Positions 50,536 to 60,324 are shown, counted from the stretch's first letter. The stretch is DNA of 64,000 nucleotides from Bacillota bacterium (GCA_021847735.1 JAJZQD010000001.1:1-64000); one strand, 5' to 3'. Made by a program: numbers and translations. The notes: generated by a model from the sequence alone, not told the origin.

Positions 50536-52359
50536 TCAAATCAGCTTGGAATACTCCAAAAGAAGTTTGTTCCTTAAATCCTGATCCCGCATCTTGTCGG
50601 CTTCTTCCATCTTGCTCAGCAGGTCTTCCCGTTTTTTTCTCAACTCGTCTTCCTTTATTGTCTTAATGCAATCTTGAATAAACCTGGTTTTATTTTCCGA
50701 GGGCACATCCCGGGCCATCAGCGAACCTAACAATTCTGCTGCCGGTTCATCGCGGATACCGTCAAAAAGTGCCGACGGTTGATAATCTAACTCCTTTTCC
50801 AACATTTCATTCAATAAGTTTATAATATAAAGATATTCCTGACGTGAACTAAAATTAACCCCAATTGCATTTTTTACCGTCAGTAAAACATCCCTGTCTT
50901 CCAACATCATAATCAATAACGATTCCTCGGCCCTGGACCGAGCGTCCTGTTCTCCTTTGGGAGCTTTACCGGGCACAGCAAATTTATTGTTATTATCCCT
51001 TAAACCAGTAATTTTATCCCGATTTCCCCAGTTATTTCTTGAATCTCGGGCATTTTTATCAACCTCTGCCTTAATTGCTCCGGGACTCAGATGGAGCCTT
51101 TTCGCCAGCTTCATTATCGCTTCGTCTTTTTCAATTTCGTTTGAAAGATTTCTGATACTAGGTATTACTTCGCTGGCAATCTTGAATTTTCCTTCTAAAG
51201 TATAAATATCAAATTTTTCCATTGCCCTGTCTGTTTTATAATCACAGAGAGACAAGGTTTTTTCATTGACAAGTTCCAGAAACTTGTCCGGCCCCTGTCT
51301 CCTGATGAACTCATCGGGGTCCTTCCCGTTTGGGATACTGACCACCTTTACCCGGCAGCCTACATCATCAAGCAGCTGCCAACCCTTCATGGTAGCTTTG
51401 ACGCCGGCGGCATCCGCATCATACGCCATAACTGCCTCCCGGGTATACCGCAACAGCAGCTTGCCCTGTTCTTTCGTAAAGGCCGTACCAAGGGAGGCAA
51501 CTACATTGGTAATCCCGGCCTGGTGGCACGTGATGACATCCAGGTACCCTTCGACAATAATAACGCGGTCAAGCTGCCGGATGCTGTCTGCCGCCTTGTC
51601 CATACCGTAAAGCAGGTGGCTTTTATTAAAAAGCAACGTTTCAGGTGAATTAAGGTATTTCGGTAGGCTGTCATCCAAAACCCGGCCTCCGAAACCTACA
51701 ATTTTCCCCTTGACGTTCCCTACAGGAAATATCACCCTGTTGCGAAATCTGTCATAATAACCCGGGGTTCCTTTTGTCCTGGGCAGTACTAACCCCAGTT
51801 CTTCAAGTTTGGCCGCAGAAAAGCCTTTTTTGTTTAAGAACTGCAAAAGACCGTCCCAGGAAGGTGGGGCAAATCCGATTTGGAATTTGTCTATCGTCTC
51901 AAGGGCAATTCCCCTGTTTTCCAGGTAACTCCTGGCATCTTTGGCCACGTCGTGTTTTTTGAGCACATACTGGAAAAAATCCTTGGCCAGCTCGTTGACC
52001 TTATAGGCCTGCTCAACTTCTTTCAACCTGGCGCTTTCTTCAGGGTTGTCTTCTTCCGGTATTGTAATTCCCGCTCTTTGGGCCAAAACCCTGGCTGCTT
52101 CCGGAAAATTCAGATTTTCCCTTTTCATGATGAAAGAGAATACATTGCCTCCTTCACCACAACCAAAACAGCGAAAAATTTGTTTTTCCTGGCTAACCAT
52201 AAAGGAAGGTGTCTTTTCATTATGAAAAGGGCACAGCCCAACAAAATTCCTACCCTGTTTATTTAACCTTACATAATCCGAGATAACGCCAACTATTTCA
52301 TTGGAGATCCGGATTTCATCAATAATTTCATCCGGAAGATATCCGCCCAAGCCCATCAC
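50536..52359 (-). CDS. dnaG: DNA primase DnaG
   Basis: The 607-residue protein has the zinc ribbon [11 protein letters not shown] and [13 protein letters not shown] near 42-68, the RNA polymerase core ([19 protein letters not shown] near 210), the TOPRIM motif [14 protein letters not shown] near 265 and DADAAGVKA near 310, plus a helicase-binding C-terminal domain. It makes RNA primers at the replication fork. It precedes sigA and follows the YaiI-type gene, with a 96-bp gap. Confidence 0.97.
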   Translation of the reverse strand: MMGLGGYLPDEIIDEIRISNEIVGVISDYVRLNKQGRNFVGLCPFHNEKTPSFMVSQEKQIFRCFGCGEGGNVFSFIMKRENLNFPEAARVLAQRAGITIPEEDNPEESARLKEVEQAYKVNELAKDFFQYVLKKHDVAKDARSYLENRGIALETIDKFQIGFAPPSWDGLLQFLNKKGFSAAKLEELGLVLPRTKGTPGYYDRFRNRVIFPVGNVKGKIVGFGGRVLDDSLPKYLNSPETLLFNKSHLLYGMDKAADSIRQLDRVIIVEGYLDVITCHQAGITNVVASLGTAFTKEQGKLLLRYTREAVMAYDADAAGVKATMKGWQLLDDVGCRVKVVSIPNGKDPDEFIRRQGPDKFLELVNEKTLSLCDYKTDRAMEKFDIYTLEGKFKIASEVIPSIRNLSNEIEKDEAIMKLAKRLHLSPGAIKAEVDKNARDSRNNWGNRDKITGLRDNNNKFAVPGKAPKGEQDARSRAEESLLIMMLEDRDVLLTVKNAIGVNFSSRQEYLYIINLLNEMLEKELDYQPSALFDGIRDEPAAELLGSLMARDVPSENKTRFIQDCIKTIKEDELRKKREDLLSKMEEADKMRDQDLRNKLLLEYSKLI

Positions 52360-52455
52360 CCTTTACTCCGGAACATATGATAAGACTTTCGCCAAAATTC
52401 CTTGTTATCCTTCCACGGGCTCTAACCCTTTTTGGACAATCCCGGACCGACCTGA

Positions 52456-52923
52456 TTAATTACCGCCAACTAATTTTCTCAAGGCCTTCTCAAACCTTTG
52501 CCTGTCAGCCAAACTCAATGCTTTAGGCCCCTTGGTTCTACCCCCTCCTCTGCGGATTTTGGCATCAATGTGCCTCTGCAGCAGTAACCTGTCTATATTC
52601 TTAACTGTAAAAACAAACCCCCTCGGTGATAAAGGTATGGCATTTTTGGCCAACACCAGCGAAGCGAGCCCATAATCACCGGTAATCACAATATCACCTG
52701 CTGTTAAATTATTTAAGACGGCAATATCAGCCGCCTGGGGTACGTTATCCACTGCAATGACTCTTATCCCGGCCCCCTCACAGTTCATCTGGTGGGAAAT
52801 ACTGGCTACCAGTACAACTTCAGCTGCAGTATCATCAGCCACTTCAAAAATTATGTCTTTGACTGGGCAAGAATCAGCATCAACTAATATTTTAAAAGTT
52901 GTTCTACTACTATTCGATGTCAC
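52456..52923 (-). CDS. YaiI/YqxD family protein (UPF0178)
   Basis: The 155-residue protein matches the family: ILVDADSCPVKDIIFEVA at the start, NNLTAGDIVITGDYGLASLV near 90, and GGGRTKGPKALSLADRQRFE near the end. The acidic residues and fold resemble PIN-like nucleases. Its role is not known. The gene commonly stands before dnaG in Firmicutes, as here. Confidence 0.93.
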   Translation of the reverse strand: MTSNSSRTTFKILVDADSCPVKDIIFEVADDTAAEVVLVASISHQMNCEGAGIRVIAVDNVPQAADIAVLNNLTAGDIVITGDYGLASLVLAKNAIPLSPRGFVFTVKNIDRLLLQRHIDAKIRRGGGRTKGPKALSLADRQRFEKALRKLVGGN

Positions 52924-53064
52924 AAAATATTTTCCTTCCCTCTGACGACAATTTTTTTAATATTTTGGAAAATATCGGCCTATAGCTATTAATTGGCGTC
53001 AACCCACCTGTTTTTAAGGTCAAAACAAGTTATATTATATCCAAATCTTAACAATTTATGCCAA

Positions 53065-54069
53065 TTAATCTAACCACGGTTTTGGCAGGAAGTTTTCGGA
53101 GTAAACTTGGAGCGCATACCGGTCAGTCATCCCCGCGACGTAATCGCACACTGCTCTGGCCAGTTCACCTTCAGATTCCCTGGCCACAAGTTCGTGGGGA
53201 AGCAATTGAGGATTTTCCATAAAATAATTGAACAGCCTCTGTAAGGCGTTCTTGGCCTTTAACTCTTCTGTTTTGGCTTCCGAACCTATATAAACGTTAG
53301 CAAAAAGAAACTTCCTCATTTGATTCATAGCTTCCCAGACTTCCTGACTCATCCGAATGTCGGGGCTGTCCCAACTTGAACTGATCATGTCCATAACCAT
53401 GGTATTAATTCTGACCTTGTGCCGGTCCCCCAGGACATTAGTGCATTCCGCGGGCAGGTCTTCCTCCCTGAGGATTCCCCCACGCATGGCGTCATCAATA
53501 TCGTGGTTAATGTAGGCTATCCGGTCCGCAATCTTTACAATGCGGCCTTCCAGAGATTCAGGATCCAGCTTGCCGGTGTGGTTAAGTATTCCGTCTCTTA
53601 CCTCCCAGGTAAGGTTCATGGGTTCAAGTATTTCTACCACTCGAAGGCTCTGCTCATTATGTTTAAAAGTCAGGTTATATTTACTTAGGATTTCGTTTAA
53701 AACTTCCTCTCCGGCATGTCCGAAGGGTGTGTGGCCGAGATCATGGCCAAGCGCTATAGCCTCTGTCAAATCCTCGTTCAGGCGTAAAGCCTTGGCAATC
53801 GTGCGGGCTATTTGGGCTACTTCCAGGGTATGGGTGAGCCTTGTCCGGTAATGATCACCCGATGGTGCGATAAAAACCTGAGTCTTTTGCTTAAGCCGGC
53901 GAAAGCTCTTGGAATGAATAATTCTGTCTCGGTCACGCTGAAAAGCCGTCCTTACCAGGCACGGTTCTTCAAAAAACTCCCGCCCCTTCGACTTGGAACT
54001 TAGAGTAGCAAACGGCGATAATTGCTCTTCCTCAAGCTTTTCTGTTCTTAATCTAATTTGCATAGACAC
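53065..54069 (-). CDS. dgt: Deoxyguanosinetriphosphate triphosphohydrolase-like protein
   Basis: The 334-residue protein has the HD metal site: RTRLTHTLEVAQIARTIAKA near 75, LGHDLGHTPFGHAGEEVL near 108, and D in ADRIAYINHDIDDAM near 185. Such enzymes remove triphosphate from dGTP or other dNTPs and help balance nucleotide pools. The N-terminal CLVRTAFQRDRDRIIHSKSF is typical. It ends about 140 bp before the YaiI-type gene and begins 3 bp after the flavoprotein gene. Confidence 0.93.
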   Translation of the reverse strand: MSMQIRLRTEKLEEEQLSPFATLSSKSKGREFFEEPCLVRTAFQRDRDRIIHSKSFRRLKQKTQVFIAPSGDHYRTRLTHTLEVAQIARTIAKALRLNEDLTEAIALGHDLGHTPFGHAGEEVLNEILSKYNLTFKHNEQSLRVVEILEPMNLTWEVRDGILNHTGKLDPESLEGRIVKIADRIAYINHDIDDAMRGGILREEDLPAECTNVLGDRHKVRINTMVMDMISSSWDSPDIRMSQEVWEAMNQMRKFLFANVYIGSEAKTEELKAKNALQRLFNYFMENPQLLPHELVARESEGELARAVCDYVAGMTDRYALQVYSENFLPKPWLD

Positions 54070-54072
54070 TAC

Positions 54073-54672
54073 CTACCTTCTGCGCAGTTCCATCGTTCCC
54101 CCGGCCAATTCCGCTACCCGGCGCCCCATCACAGCAGCCCTAAATAAACCTGACTTGTCATCCGAGGCAGGTTTTTGGGCACAGGCTCCCTGGTGCCCTG
54201 CATCGTCGGCAATGTACCCGTCACCTATTACAGTCATCCCGTGGACAAGCATTATGTCATGAATAGCCTTAACTGTGGTCTCCTGTCCCCCGTAACGGGA
54301 TGACCCCACTGATACGGCTCCGCCGACCACGTTGATAAGAGCCTTTTCTTTACGGAGCACCCTTGATTTATCCCAGAAAGCCTTTAGTTGGGCGGAAACT
54401 GTACCGAAATACACCGGACTCCCCATAATAATGCCATCAGCCTTCCTTAAGAGGTCAAATGCTTCCCCAAGGTTGTTCCCTTTGGCACAGGCCCCTTCAC
54501 AAACAGGTGAACAGTTAGTGCAAAAAGGATGAGCCAGACCTTTCAGGGCATCGGCAACATGCAATAACCTGGTTTCCGCTCCTGCTTCAGTGCATGACTG
54601 AAGCGCAGTATGCAAAAGATTTACAGTATTTCCTTCTCTTTGGGGACTGCCGTTCAAACCCAGTATAAACAC
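54073..54672 (-). CDS. Flavodoxin/NADPH-dependent FMN reductase family protein
   Basis: The protein (about 199 residues) starts FILGLNGSPQREGNTVNLL, the FMN phosphate-binding loop of iron-sulfur flavoproteins, has CTNCSPVCEGACAKGN near 55 with four cysteines that may hold a cluster, and GIIMGSPVYFGTVSAQLKAF near 85. It probably shuttles electrons with FMN. I choose GTG 54672, since GAGGTGG stands five bases upstream. Confidence 0.85.
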   Translation of the reverse strand: MFILGLNGSPQREGNTVNLLHTALQSCTEAGAETRLLHVADALKGLAHPFCTNCSPVCEGACAKGNNLGEAFDLLRKADGIIMGSPVYFGTVSAQLKAFWDKSRVLRKEKALINVVGGAVSVGSSRYGGQETTVKAIHDIMLVHGMTVIGDGYIADDAGHQGACAQKPASDDKSGLFRAAVMGRRVAELAGGTMELRRR

Positions 54673-54722
54673 GATTACCACCTCACACAATAAACAGATA
54701 GTTTATATATTATTCTCGTTTG

Positions 54723-54899
54723 TTAAAAATGTTCCTGCAAAATAAAAGAACCCAAGCAGCTATATTCCGGACCGCTGCCGGTTAACCGGCTCCACTTGAC
54801 CCTAACAGGCCATGAAACAAATTCTTTTTGAATATCAGACAGGTCCCTCTTTACGTGTTCAGGCAGGTCCAGTGCTATAAAACAACGATAGGTATCCAT
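54723..54899 (-). pseudogene. Truncated RNA 2',3'-cyclic phosphodiesterase (ThpR) fragment
   Basis: The frame from ATG 54899 (GGAGG upstream) gives YRCFIALDLPEHVKRDLSDI and PVRVKW, the N-terminus of ThpR/LigT proteins, then turns into unrelated sequence and stops. The first H-x-T/S-x motif and everything after it (about 130 residues) is missing. It is likely a decayed gene. Confidence 0.7.
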
Positions 54900-55072
54900 C
54901 TTCGTCCTCCCAAACATAGATATAATTTAACAGGCAAATGTTTCAAAAATTTTGACAAATATAGAGGAAAAACACTAGTAATGTCGAAGAATTATTTAAA
55001 ACTATAAGAATCTATATTCACGTCCCAGGTTATCGCCGTTAAGAATGATTCTATTGGGCTTTGACAGACATT

Positions 55073-55189
55073 GTGAACTCGTTCAGCTAAAGCTGAACAT
55101 CGAAACTTCAGTGGGGGACTCTACCCCCACTGAAGCAGAAAAGTGGAAACTCCACCTAATAGAAGGTGGAGTCTTGGAATTGGGATAAA
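55073..55189 (+). repeat. 117-bp three-hairpin interspersed element, copy 3
   Basis: It is identical in layout to copy 1. It ends one base before the AGGAGGT site of the 57-residue gene. Confidence 0.92.
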
Positions 55190-55205
55190 CAGGAGGTATA
55201 TTGTT

Positions 55206-55379
55206 ATGAACAATGCCGGTATCGTTCTGAAAGTATCCCCGGAGGAATACCGCTTTCTTCTGTCCATGCGCAACGCTTTTATATCTGTTCATTCCCTCAG
55301 AGAAGCCCTTAAAAACGCCTTTAGCGGAAACGTCAGCTACGGCGCAGTGGTAGAAGATTTGTTGGAACAAACATGGTAG
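55206..55379 (+). CDS. Small hypothetical protein, 57 residues
   Basis: The ATG at 55206 follows a consensus AGGAGGT by eight bases, so translation is likely. The product (NNAGIVLKVSPEEYRFLLSM at the start, YGAVVEDLLEQTW at the end) has no family I recognise and looks like a small helical cytoplasmic protein. It is one of few plus-strand genes, stands directly behind repeat copy 3 and ends at a strong terminator. Confidence 0.65.
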   Translation: MNNAGIVLKVSPEEYRFLLSMRNAFISVHSLREALKNAFSGNVSYGAVVEDLLEQTW

Positions 55380-55389
55380 ATAACTTACG

Positions 55390-55436
55390 CCAAATAGTCC
55401 CCCCCTTTGACCAGGGGGGGACTATTATTTTACCGT
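55390..55436. terminator. Bidirectional terminator
   Basis: AATAGTCCCCCCCT pairs with AGGGGGGGACTATT around a six-base loop, with T-rich sequence on the plus side. It separates the 57-residue gene from the convergent cooT gene. Confidence 0.88.
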
Positions 55437-55437
55437 A

Positions 55438-55629
55438 TTATTCAATTTTTTCAAGGATAATTCTATGGCTAACCAGAGCCATTTCCTTTATTCTTGCTTT
55501 AACTATTTTTTGTTGCCCAAAGATGTTTTCCAACAAAACAGTGTCTTCATTGGGGACTATTTTGTCTACACTCTCCAGGAGCAGTTCCTCAGCTCCGTTT
55601 TTAAAAATATACACATTTGCCTCACACAT
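55438..55629 (-). CDS. cooT: CooT-type nickel-binding protein
   Basis: The 63-residue protein reads CEANVYIFKNGAEELLLESV, then DKIVPNEDTVLLENIFGQQK and ARIKEMALVSHRIILEK, matching CooT. CooT binds one nickel through Cys2 as a dimer and helps mature carbon monoxide dehydrogenase. Cys2 is kept. ATG 55629 has GGAGGTG upstream; the longer frame is spurious. It is the last gene of the CbiMQO operon, which suggests that this transporter also serves nickel. Confidence 0.9.
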   Translation of the reverse strand: MCEANVYIFKNGAEELLLESVDKIVPNEDTVLLENIFGQQKIVKARIKEMALVSHRIILEKIE

Positions 55630-55678
55630 TTTAGTCACCTCCTGCTGCCCGCCTGAAAATTTCCAATCTGGGCTAAAA

Positions 55679-56521
55679 TTAGTGTTTATGATGGTGGTAA
55701 TGGCTGTGCCCATGACCGTCTTCCCCGGTATGGCGGTGTTCATGATAATGTTCTCCGATAAGGTTCACCCTGATCAGTAACTCCCTGTCGCGCAATATTG
55801 TTTCCGAGTTACCCTCAGCTGCAATGACATGTTCCTCGTTTAACACTATTACCCGGTCTGCAATATCCTTTACAATATCTAAATTATGGGTAGCTGTTAT
55901 GATAGTCTTGCCGGCCTGATGCAGCTTAATAAGAACTTCTACCAGCCACATCTGGGTTCTGGGGTCAAGACCGTTGGTGGGTTCATCTAAAACGAGCACT
56001 TCCGGGTTGATGGCTAAAACCGAGGCAATAGCAACCTTCTTCTTCTCCCCGCCGCTAAGTTTATAGGGTGGGCGATCCTTCAATGACTGCAGGCCAAGGG
56101 CTTCAATGATACTGTTTACCCTCGCCTCTACCCCACCCTTAGGTAAATCGAGCTGTAGAGGTCCAAAGGCAATCTCCTCCCATACATTGGGGGAAAATAG
56201 CTGGGCATCAGAGTTTTGGAAAATAAAGCCCACCCTTTGCCTGAAATCCCTGGAAAACTGCCGGTCGTTGAGGTTCTCTTCGGAAAGGTCACATCCGAAG
56301 GCCTTTACTGTCCCGGCAGTGGGAAAAATTAACCCGTCCAGGATTTTCTGCAGGGTTGATTTCCCGGAACCGTTGGCCCCAAGAATAACGATCTGTTCAC
56401 CCCGGTGCACTTTAAGGTTTATGTTTTTTAATACCGGCGGTTCATTCAGGTAACTGTAACTCACATCATTCAATTCAAAAACAATTTCTGTGGGTTCTAA
56501 AACCCCGGTGTTATCTGCCAA
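55679..56521 (-). CDS. cbiO: ECF cobalt/nickel transporter ATPase CbiO
   Basis: The 280-residue protein has Walker A GANGSGKST near 48, the signature KLSGGEKKKVAIA near 150, Walker B VLVLDEPTNGLDP near 168 and a switch His in TATHNLDI. The C-terminus carries a tail with about 12 histidines (HYHEHRHTGEDGHGH and more), likely to bind the metal. It powers the CbiM-CbiQ transporter. It overlaps cbiQ by 11 bp. Confidence 0.95.
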   Translation of the reverse strand: MADNTGVLEPTEIVFELNDVSYSYLNEPPVLKNINLKVHRGEQIVILGANGSGKSTLQKILDGLIFPTAGTVKAFGCDLSEENLNDRQFSRDFRQRVGFIFQNSDAQLFSPNVWEEIAFGPLQLDLPKGGVEARVNSIIEALGLQSLKDRPPYKLSGGEKKKVAIASVLAINPEVLVLDEPTNGLDPRTQMWLVEVLIKLHQAGKTIITATHNLDIVKDIADRVIVLNEEHVIAAEGNSETILRDRELLIRVNLIGEHYHEHRHTGEDGHGHSHYHHHKH

Positions 56522-57467
56522 GTATCAGGTCACCTCCCAGGAAGATAATGCCTATTATTAGTATCATTATTGCCCAGACAATATCCTGAACCGCAATCCT
56601 GAATCTGTCCGTCACCTTTGCCTCTCCTGTATAACCCCTGGAAATCATAGCTTCATGTATCTCTTCACTAAGGAAATAAGCTTTACCGAAAACATTGCCT
56701 ATCCCAACAGATACAAATCTTCTACTCTCCTTCCCGGTACCTTCACCAATGCTTCGGCTCTTACGGGCAGTAAACATATCTGTTATAACAGTAAGCAATA
56801 AAAAAATGTAGCGGTAAGTCATTTCCAAAACCATCACAAAGATCTTCGGGATGAAAAACACCCGCAAAGCCTTTAATAATTCCCCCCACCTGCTCGTGAT
56901 AGTCAATAAAACCGCAAGGGACACGGAAACTCCCACTCTAAGAATAATCAGCCCAGCCCCGGCTAAACCCTGTTTGGTGACAGAAATGACCTCTGGTAGA
57001 CGGATAAAACCCAGTTTTACCGGGTGACTGAAACTTATAATATTTATTAGCGGGTCACCGGGACGAATAAAATTGAAAATAGATGGCAGCACTACAATAC
57101 CGGTAAAAAAGGGGATGAAAAGCCAAACCCTTTTAATAAAAAACATCAGCGGTACCCGGGAAAAATGAGCAAGCATCAGGATAAACAAATATAGTCCCAC
57201 TAGAGTAGGAATGTGTCTAACCAAGGCGGTAACAGCCAAAAGATATGCAACGGTGACAAGCTTAAACCGCGGGTCAACATTCTGCAGCATCCCCCGGGAG
57301 GTGGCTAACTGCTCTGAGAAAACTGATTCTTTGAGCACTTCAGCCACATCGTTAATGGTTTTTTCAAGAAAACCCGTCTTTTTCCTTATCCCAATACACC
57401 CGCACCGGCAAAGGCCCGCTTGTTTGTTTTCCAAGAGCCAGCCAGGAATGTTTTTATCGTATCCCAC
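56511..57467 (-). CDS. cbiQ: ECF transporter transmembrane protein CbiQ
   Basis: The 318-residue protein has five hydrophobic segments and the CbiQ coupling motifs SRGYTGE near 285 and ARKSRS near 230. An N-terminal extension with a C-R-C-G-C pattern (LCRCGCIGIRKK, residues 18-29) is unusual; the start may be inside at the KTINDVAEVLKE segment. It couples CbiO to CbiM. It overlaps cbiM by 14 bp. Confidence 0.92.
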   Translation of the reverse strand: MGYDKNIPGWLLENKQAGLCRCGCIGIRKKTGFLEKTINDVAEVLKESVFSEQLATSRGMLQNVDPRFKLVTVAYLLAVTALVRHIPTLVGLYLFILMLAHFSRVPLMFFIKRVWLFIPFFTGIVVLPSIFNFIRPGDPLINIISFSHPVKLGFIRLPEVISVTKQGLAGAGLIILRVGVSVSLAVLLTITSRWGELLKALRVFFIPKIFVMVLEMTYRYIFLLLTVITDMFTARKSRSIGEGTGKESRRFVSVGIGNVFGKAYFLSEEIHEAMISRGYTGEAKVTDRFRIAVQDIVWAIMILIIGIIFLGGDLILGR

Positions 57468-58500
57468 TGGTTTTTTCCCCTTTAGCCTGGAATTTATTGA
57501 AAAGGTAAACCGTAATGAATATCAAGCCTAGCCCGGCGACAGCGGACACAATATAACCTGCAGCAGAGTGAAATAATGTCTTATCCCAACCGGAAATACT
57601 ATACCCCGGCAAGACATTAAATCTTGAACCGGTTGCTTCGGAAATTCCCTTGGGAATATATCCAATAAGTTTTTTAAGTTCCCCCGGTGACCATTCTCCC
57701 CAAGCTGTCCCGGAGGCCAACAGGCCAAGGGGTGACAAAATCACCAGGGCGATAACACCGGCCCAAATTTTTTTCAGACGAATTTGGGCCCGGTCAATCG
57801 GTCCTCCTGCCAGCCCTTTACCTGGCGGGTACAGGGACAGCATAGGTTGGTTGGCCCTTTGGAAATACATTATTACCATTGCCGTCACAATAGCCTCCAC
57901 CGGGCCGCCCACCAGAAGATGGGCAAACGACACGGCAGGCACGGTTTGGGCCAGGGAATAAGGGAAAAATAGGGCTTTCCCATCTGCGGTGTGAAAGAGC
58001 AAAGGCTGGATCCCCAATTCCACTGCTGTCAGCAGGGCTGCAATGTTCAACCCGACAAATCCGGCAAGAGCGCCTCCGATCCACCTGCGGGGAGAGGTCA
58101 ATGCCGACCGGCCGCTAATCAACTTATACAAATAGTACGAGACAAAAGGCATGGCAAAAGCCATATTAAAACTGTTGGCCCCAATTGCCGTTAACCCGCC
58201 GTCCCCAAAGAAAAGAGCCTGGAGGACAAGGGCAATGGTTATACCGATCGCCGCTGCCCACGGCCCCAAAATAATCGCTATTAATGCACCGCCAACCGGG
58301 TGAAGGGTAGTACCGTTAGGCAGGGGTATATTAAACATCATAATAACAAAGGCAAAGGCAGCTCCTAAAGACAGCAGGGGAACCTGCCTGATTTTTAAAC
58401 TTCGGGATGTCTTCAAAGCAGAGGCTATCCAAACCGGGACCATACTAAGCCCTAAGGTTCCTACTGTTTGGGGGCTTAAGAAACCGTCAGGTATATGCAT
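57454..58500 (-). CDS. cbiM: Cobalt/nickel ECF substrate-binding protein CbiM with fused PDGLE-type domain
   Basis: I place the start at ATG 58500, preceded by GGAGGTG, so that the protein begins MHIPDGFLSPQ; the N-terminal Met-His of CbiM/NikM binds the metal directly. Segments LHPVGGALIAIILGPWAAAI and GANSFNMAFAMPFVSYY fit CbiM. After residue 230 it continues with a PDGLE/CbiN-like part (IPKGISEATG, LPGYSISGWD and a last membrane helix), which replaces a separate cbiN. The operon is led by a cobalamin riboswitch, which favours cobalt. Confidence 0.94.
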   Translation of the reverse strand: MHIPDGFLSPQTVGTLGLSMVPVWIASALKTSRSLKIRQVPLLSLGAAFAFVIMMFNIPLPNGTTLHPVGGALIAIILGPWAAAIGITIALVLQALFFGDGGLTAIGANSFNMAFAMPFVSYYLYKLISGRSALTSPRRWIGGALAGFVGLNIAALLTAVELGIQPLLFHTADGKALFFPYSLAQTVPAVSFAHLLVGGPVEAIVTAMVIMYFQRANQPMLSLYPPGKGLAGGPIDRAQIRLKKIWAGVIALVILSPLGLLASGTAWGEWSPGELKKLIGYIPKGISEATGSRFNVLPGYSISGWDKTLFHSAAGYIVSAVAGLGLIFITVYLFNKFQAKGEKTSGIR

Positions 58501-58783
58501 CACTACACCTCCAATGAGTATAAGGCAACTTTTTTCCATAAAAAACAAAAAACCACAATACGGGAATGCTTCAGCAAACCTCCCGACCTTCGTGGCCATG
58601 GTTAATTGTTTTTAATTTGTTATGAGAAAGGATTTCGCCGCCAGGGCACCGCAGCTCATGTCTTCGGCATGACTAAAATGGCTTCTGCCATCGATATTAT
58701 TATTATACTAGACAGACTGCTCCATATCAACAACAAAAAACATGTATTTTGTTCCGGGCGCGATATTATTTCAGGTAAACCTC

Positions 58784-58815
58784 AAAAAAAGGTCTGGTAG
58801 AAAGGTTCTACCAGA
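58784..58815 (-). terminator. Terminator of the cobalamin riboswitch (expression platform)
   Basis: On the minus strand TCTGGTAGAA and TTCTACCAGA form a 10-bp stem with a CCT loop, then CCTTTTTTT. It lies between the riboswitch and cbiM and should form when cobalamin is bound. Confidence 0.82.
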
Positions 58816-58867
58816 TTAGAGAATGGGTTTAACTGGAAACCTTCCCTTTCAGGAAGGAGATTGGCAA

Positions 58868-58892
58868 CAAATAACCCCCACTACGACAGTGG
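58868..58892. other. GC-rich hairpin in the cbiM leader
   Basis: ACCCCCACT and AGTGGGGGT pair around ACGAC, followed by ATAGTTCACTC. The arms and the GTTCACTC end resemble part of the 117-bp element in reverse, so it may be a relic. It may also take part in the riboswitch platform. Confidence 0.4.
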
Positions 58893-58937
58893 GGGTATAG
58901 TTCACTCATACACCGCACCTTTCCTCCGAAGGCCGTA

Positions 58938-59096
58938 ATGTGGTCATACAGGCAGGTCTCCTGACTCGTGTAACATCATGCTCTACACCTTCCCCGGGTG
59001 TTGCCGAGTAGCCTAAGTAAAGCACTCACACTTACAGTGGCGGGACCGTCCAGGTTTTACACCTGATTCCCTATTATCCCAAAAGGGGCACCTGTA
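58938..59096 (-). promoter_or_regulatory. Cobalamin riboswitch
   Basis: On the minus strand the leader has AGGTGCC at its start, GGGAATCAGGTG, CGGTCCCGCCACTGTAAGTG, the GCTTTACTTAGG region and GAGTCAGGAGACCTGCCTG, the conserved core and B12 box of adenosylcobalamin riboswitches. It controls the CbiMQO-CooT operon, lowering metal uptake when B12 is plentiful. Confidence 0.96.
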
Positions 59097-59122
59097 TTAG
59101 TTGTTCAGTTTTAATTAAATTT

Positions 59123-59151
59123 ATTTTAACACATTGTATCCGGCATGTCCA
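59123..59151 (-). promoter_or_regulatory. Promoter of the riboswitch / cbiM operon
   Basis: On the minus strand TGGACA (59151-59146) and TAAAAT (59128-59123) are 17 bp apart, about 25 bp before the riboswitch. Confidence 0.75.
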
Positions 59152-59174
59152 GACAGTAATTGGTCCATTTTACC

Positions 59175-60152
59175 CTACTCTTTGGCAGAAGAAATGTTGT
59201 CGCAATAGGTCGCCCAGTTGTCAACAGAATCGGTTTCTATCATCGTGACATGGGTATAACGTATCTCCGGGAACCTCTTCTCTATTTCCAGCTTAATGTT
59301 CAGGTTGATATCGTCTACCTCTGCCAGAGTAAGGTCCTTGTTTCCCTCCACAATAATATTTAATAGGTAGGCGGAGGGGCCGACCCGCATGGACTTAATC
59401 CTGTGGACATCCCTTACTTCGGGGAGGGTTTTCACAAAATCGCCCACTTCACACACCAGTTTAGGGTCAGCAGCCTCACCGGTGATGCTGTCCATGTTTT
59501 CTTTAGCCGTATAAAACCCAATCACCAGCAGCATTATACCGATAATTATGGAAGCTATCCCGTCATACAGGCTGTTTTCCGTGGCTGACGATATCAACAA
59601 GGCCGAGCCTGCTACGACCAAACCAAACAAAGCGGCAGAGTCTTCGAAAAAAATAAATCTCGTTGTAGGGGCGGCTGTTGCCAACCGTTTTAAGGATTCC
59701 GGCAAAACCCGGAAACCGCTAACCTGATGCCCACAATCATGACATATGCCAACTAAAGCGGAATATAAGCTGAACATTTCAAACACAATGCTGGCTGCAA
59801 TAATGGCGATGTTTAGGGGTATATGTTCCAGATGTTCTGGATGTAGAATTTTGTTTATTCCACCGTATATTGAAAAAGCTCCTCCTATTGACAGCATAGC
59901 CAGGGCAGCAACAAATGACCAGAAGAAGGATGTCTTTCCATAACCAAACTGAAACCTGGCGTCTGGGGCTTTATCAGACTGCCTGACGCCGGCCAATAAA
60001 AAAAGACCGTTAGAAGCGTCGGCCAATGAATGTTTAAACTCCGCCAGCATTGAAGCGGAACCGCTAAGCAGTGCCCCCGCCAGCTTCATGGCTGCAATCG
60101 CCGCGTTTGCCACCAACGCCGTTTTTATAGCTCTTTCTCCACCCTTGGACAT
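59175..60152 (-). CDS. Cation diffusion facilitator family transporter
   Basis: The 325-residue protein has six membrane segments in the first 210 residues and a cytoplasmic C-terminal domain with the CDF fold. It starts AIKTALVANAAIAAMKLAGA; the metal-site helix 2 carries EFKHSLADASNGLF and helix 5 has a DGIASIIIGIML segment. CDF pumps export Zn, Fe, Co, Ni or Mn in exchange for protons. The SLADASN pattern differs from the usual HxxxD zinc site, so selectivity is unclear. It ends just before the cobalamin riboswitch promoter, and may protect the cell from metal overload. Confidence 0.88.
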   Translation of the reverse strand: MSKGGERAIKTALVANAAIAAMKLAGALLSGSASMLAEFKHSLADASNGLFLLAGVRQSDKAPDARFQFGYGKTSFFWSFVAALAMLSIGGAFSIYGGINKILHPEHLEHIPLNIAIIAASIVFEMFSLYSALVGICHDCGHQVSGFRVLPESLKRLATAAPTTRFIFFEDSAALFGLVVAGSALLISSATENSLYDGIASIIIGIMLLVIGFYTAKENMDSITGEAADPKLVCEVGDFVKTLPEVRDVHRIKSMRVGPSAYLLNIIVEGNKDLTLAEVDDINLNIKLEIEKRFPEIRYTHVTMIETDSVDNWATYCDNISSAKE

Positions 60153-60324
60153 TCTCCCAAAACTCCCTTAATAGTTTTAAAATACTTAGTTAATTATAAT
60201 CATTTACGTTATTTTTAGCAAGTTCAATACCCCAATTAATACGGCATTATATTAAAACTAGCCTTTTTATAAAGAATCAGCCAAATAGTGAATAAAAGGA
60301 TTTTGTTGGTCGGAGAAATCATTC

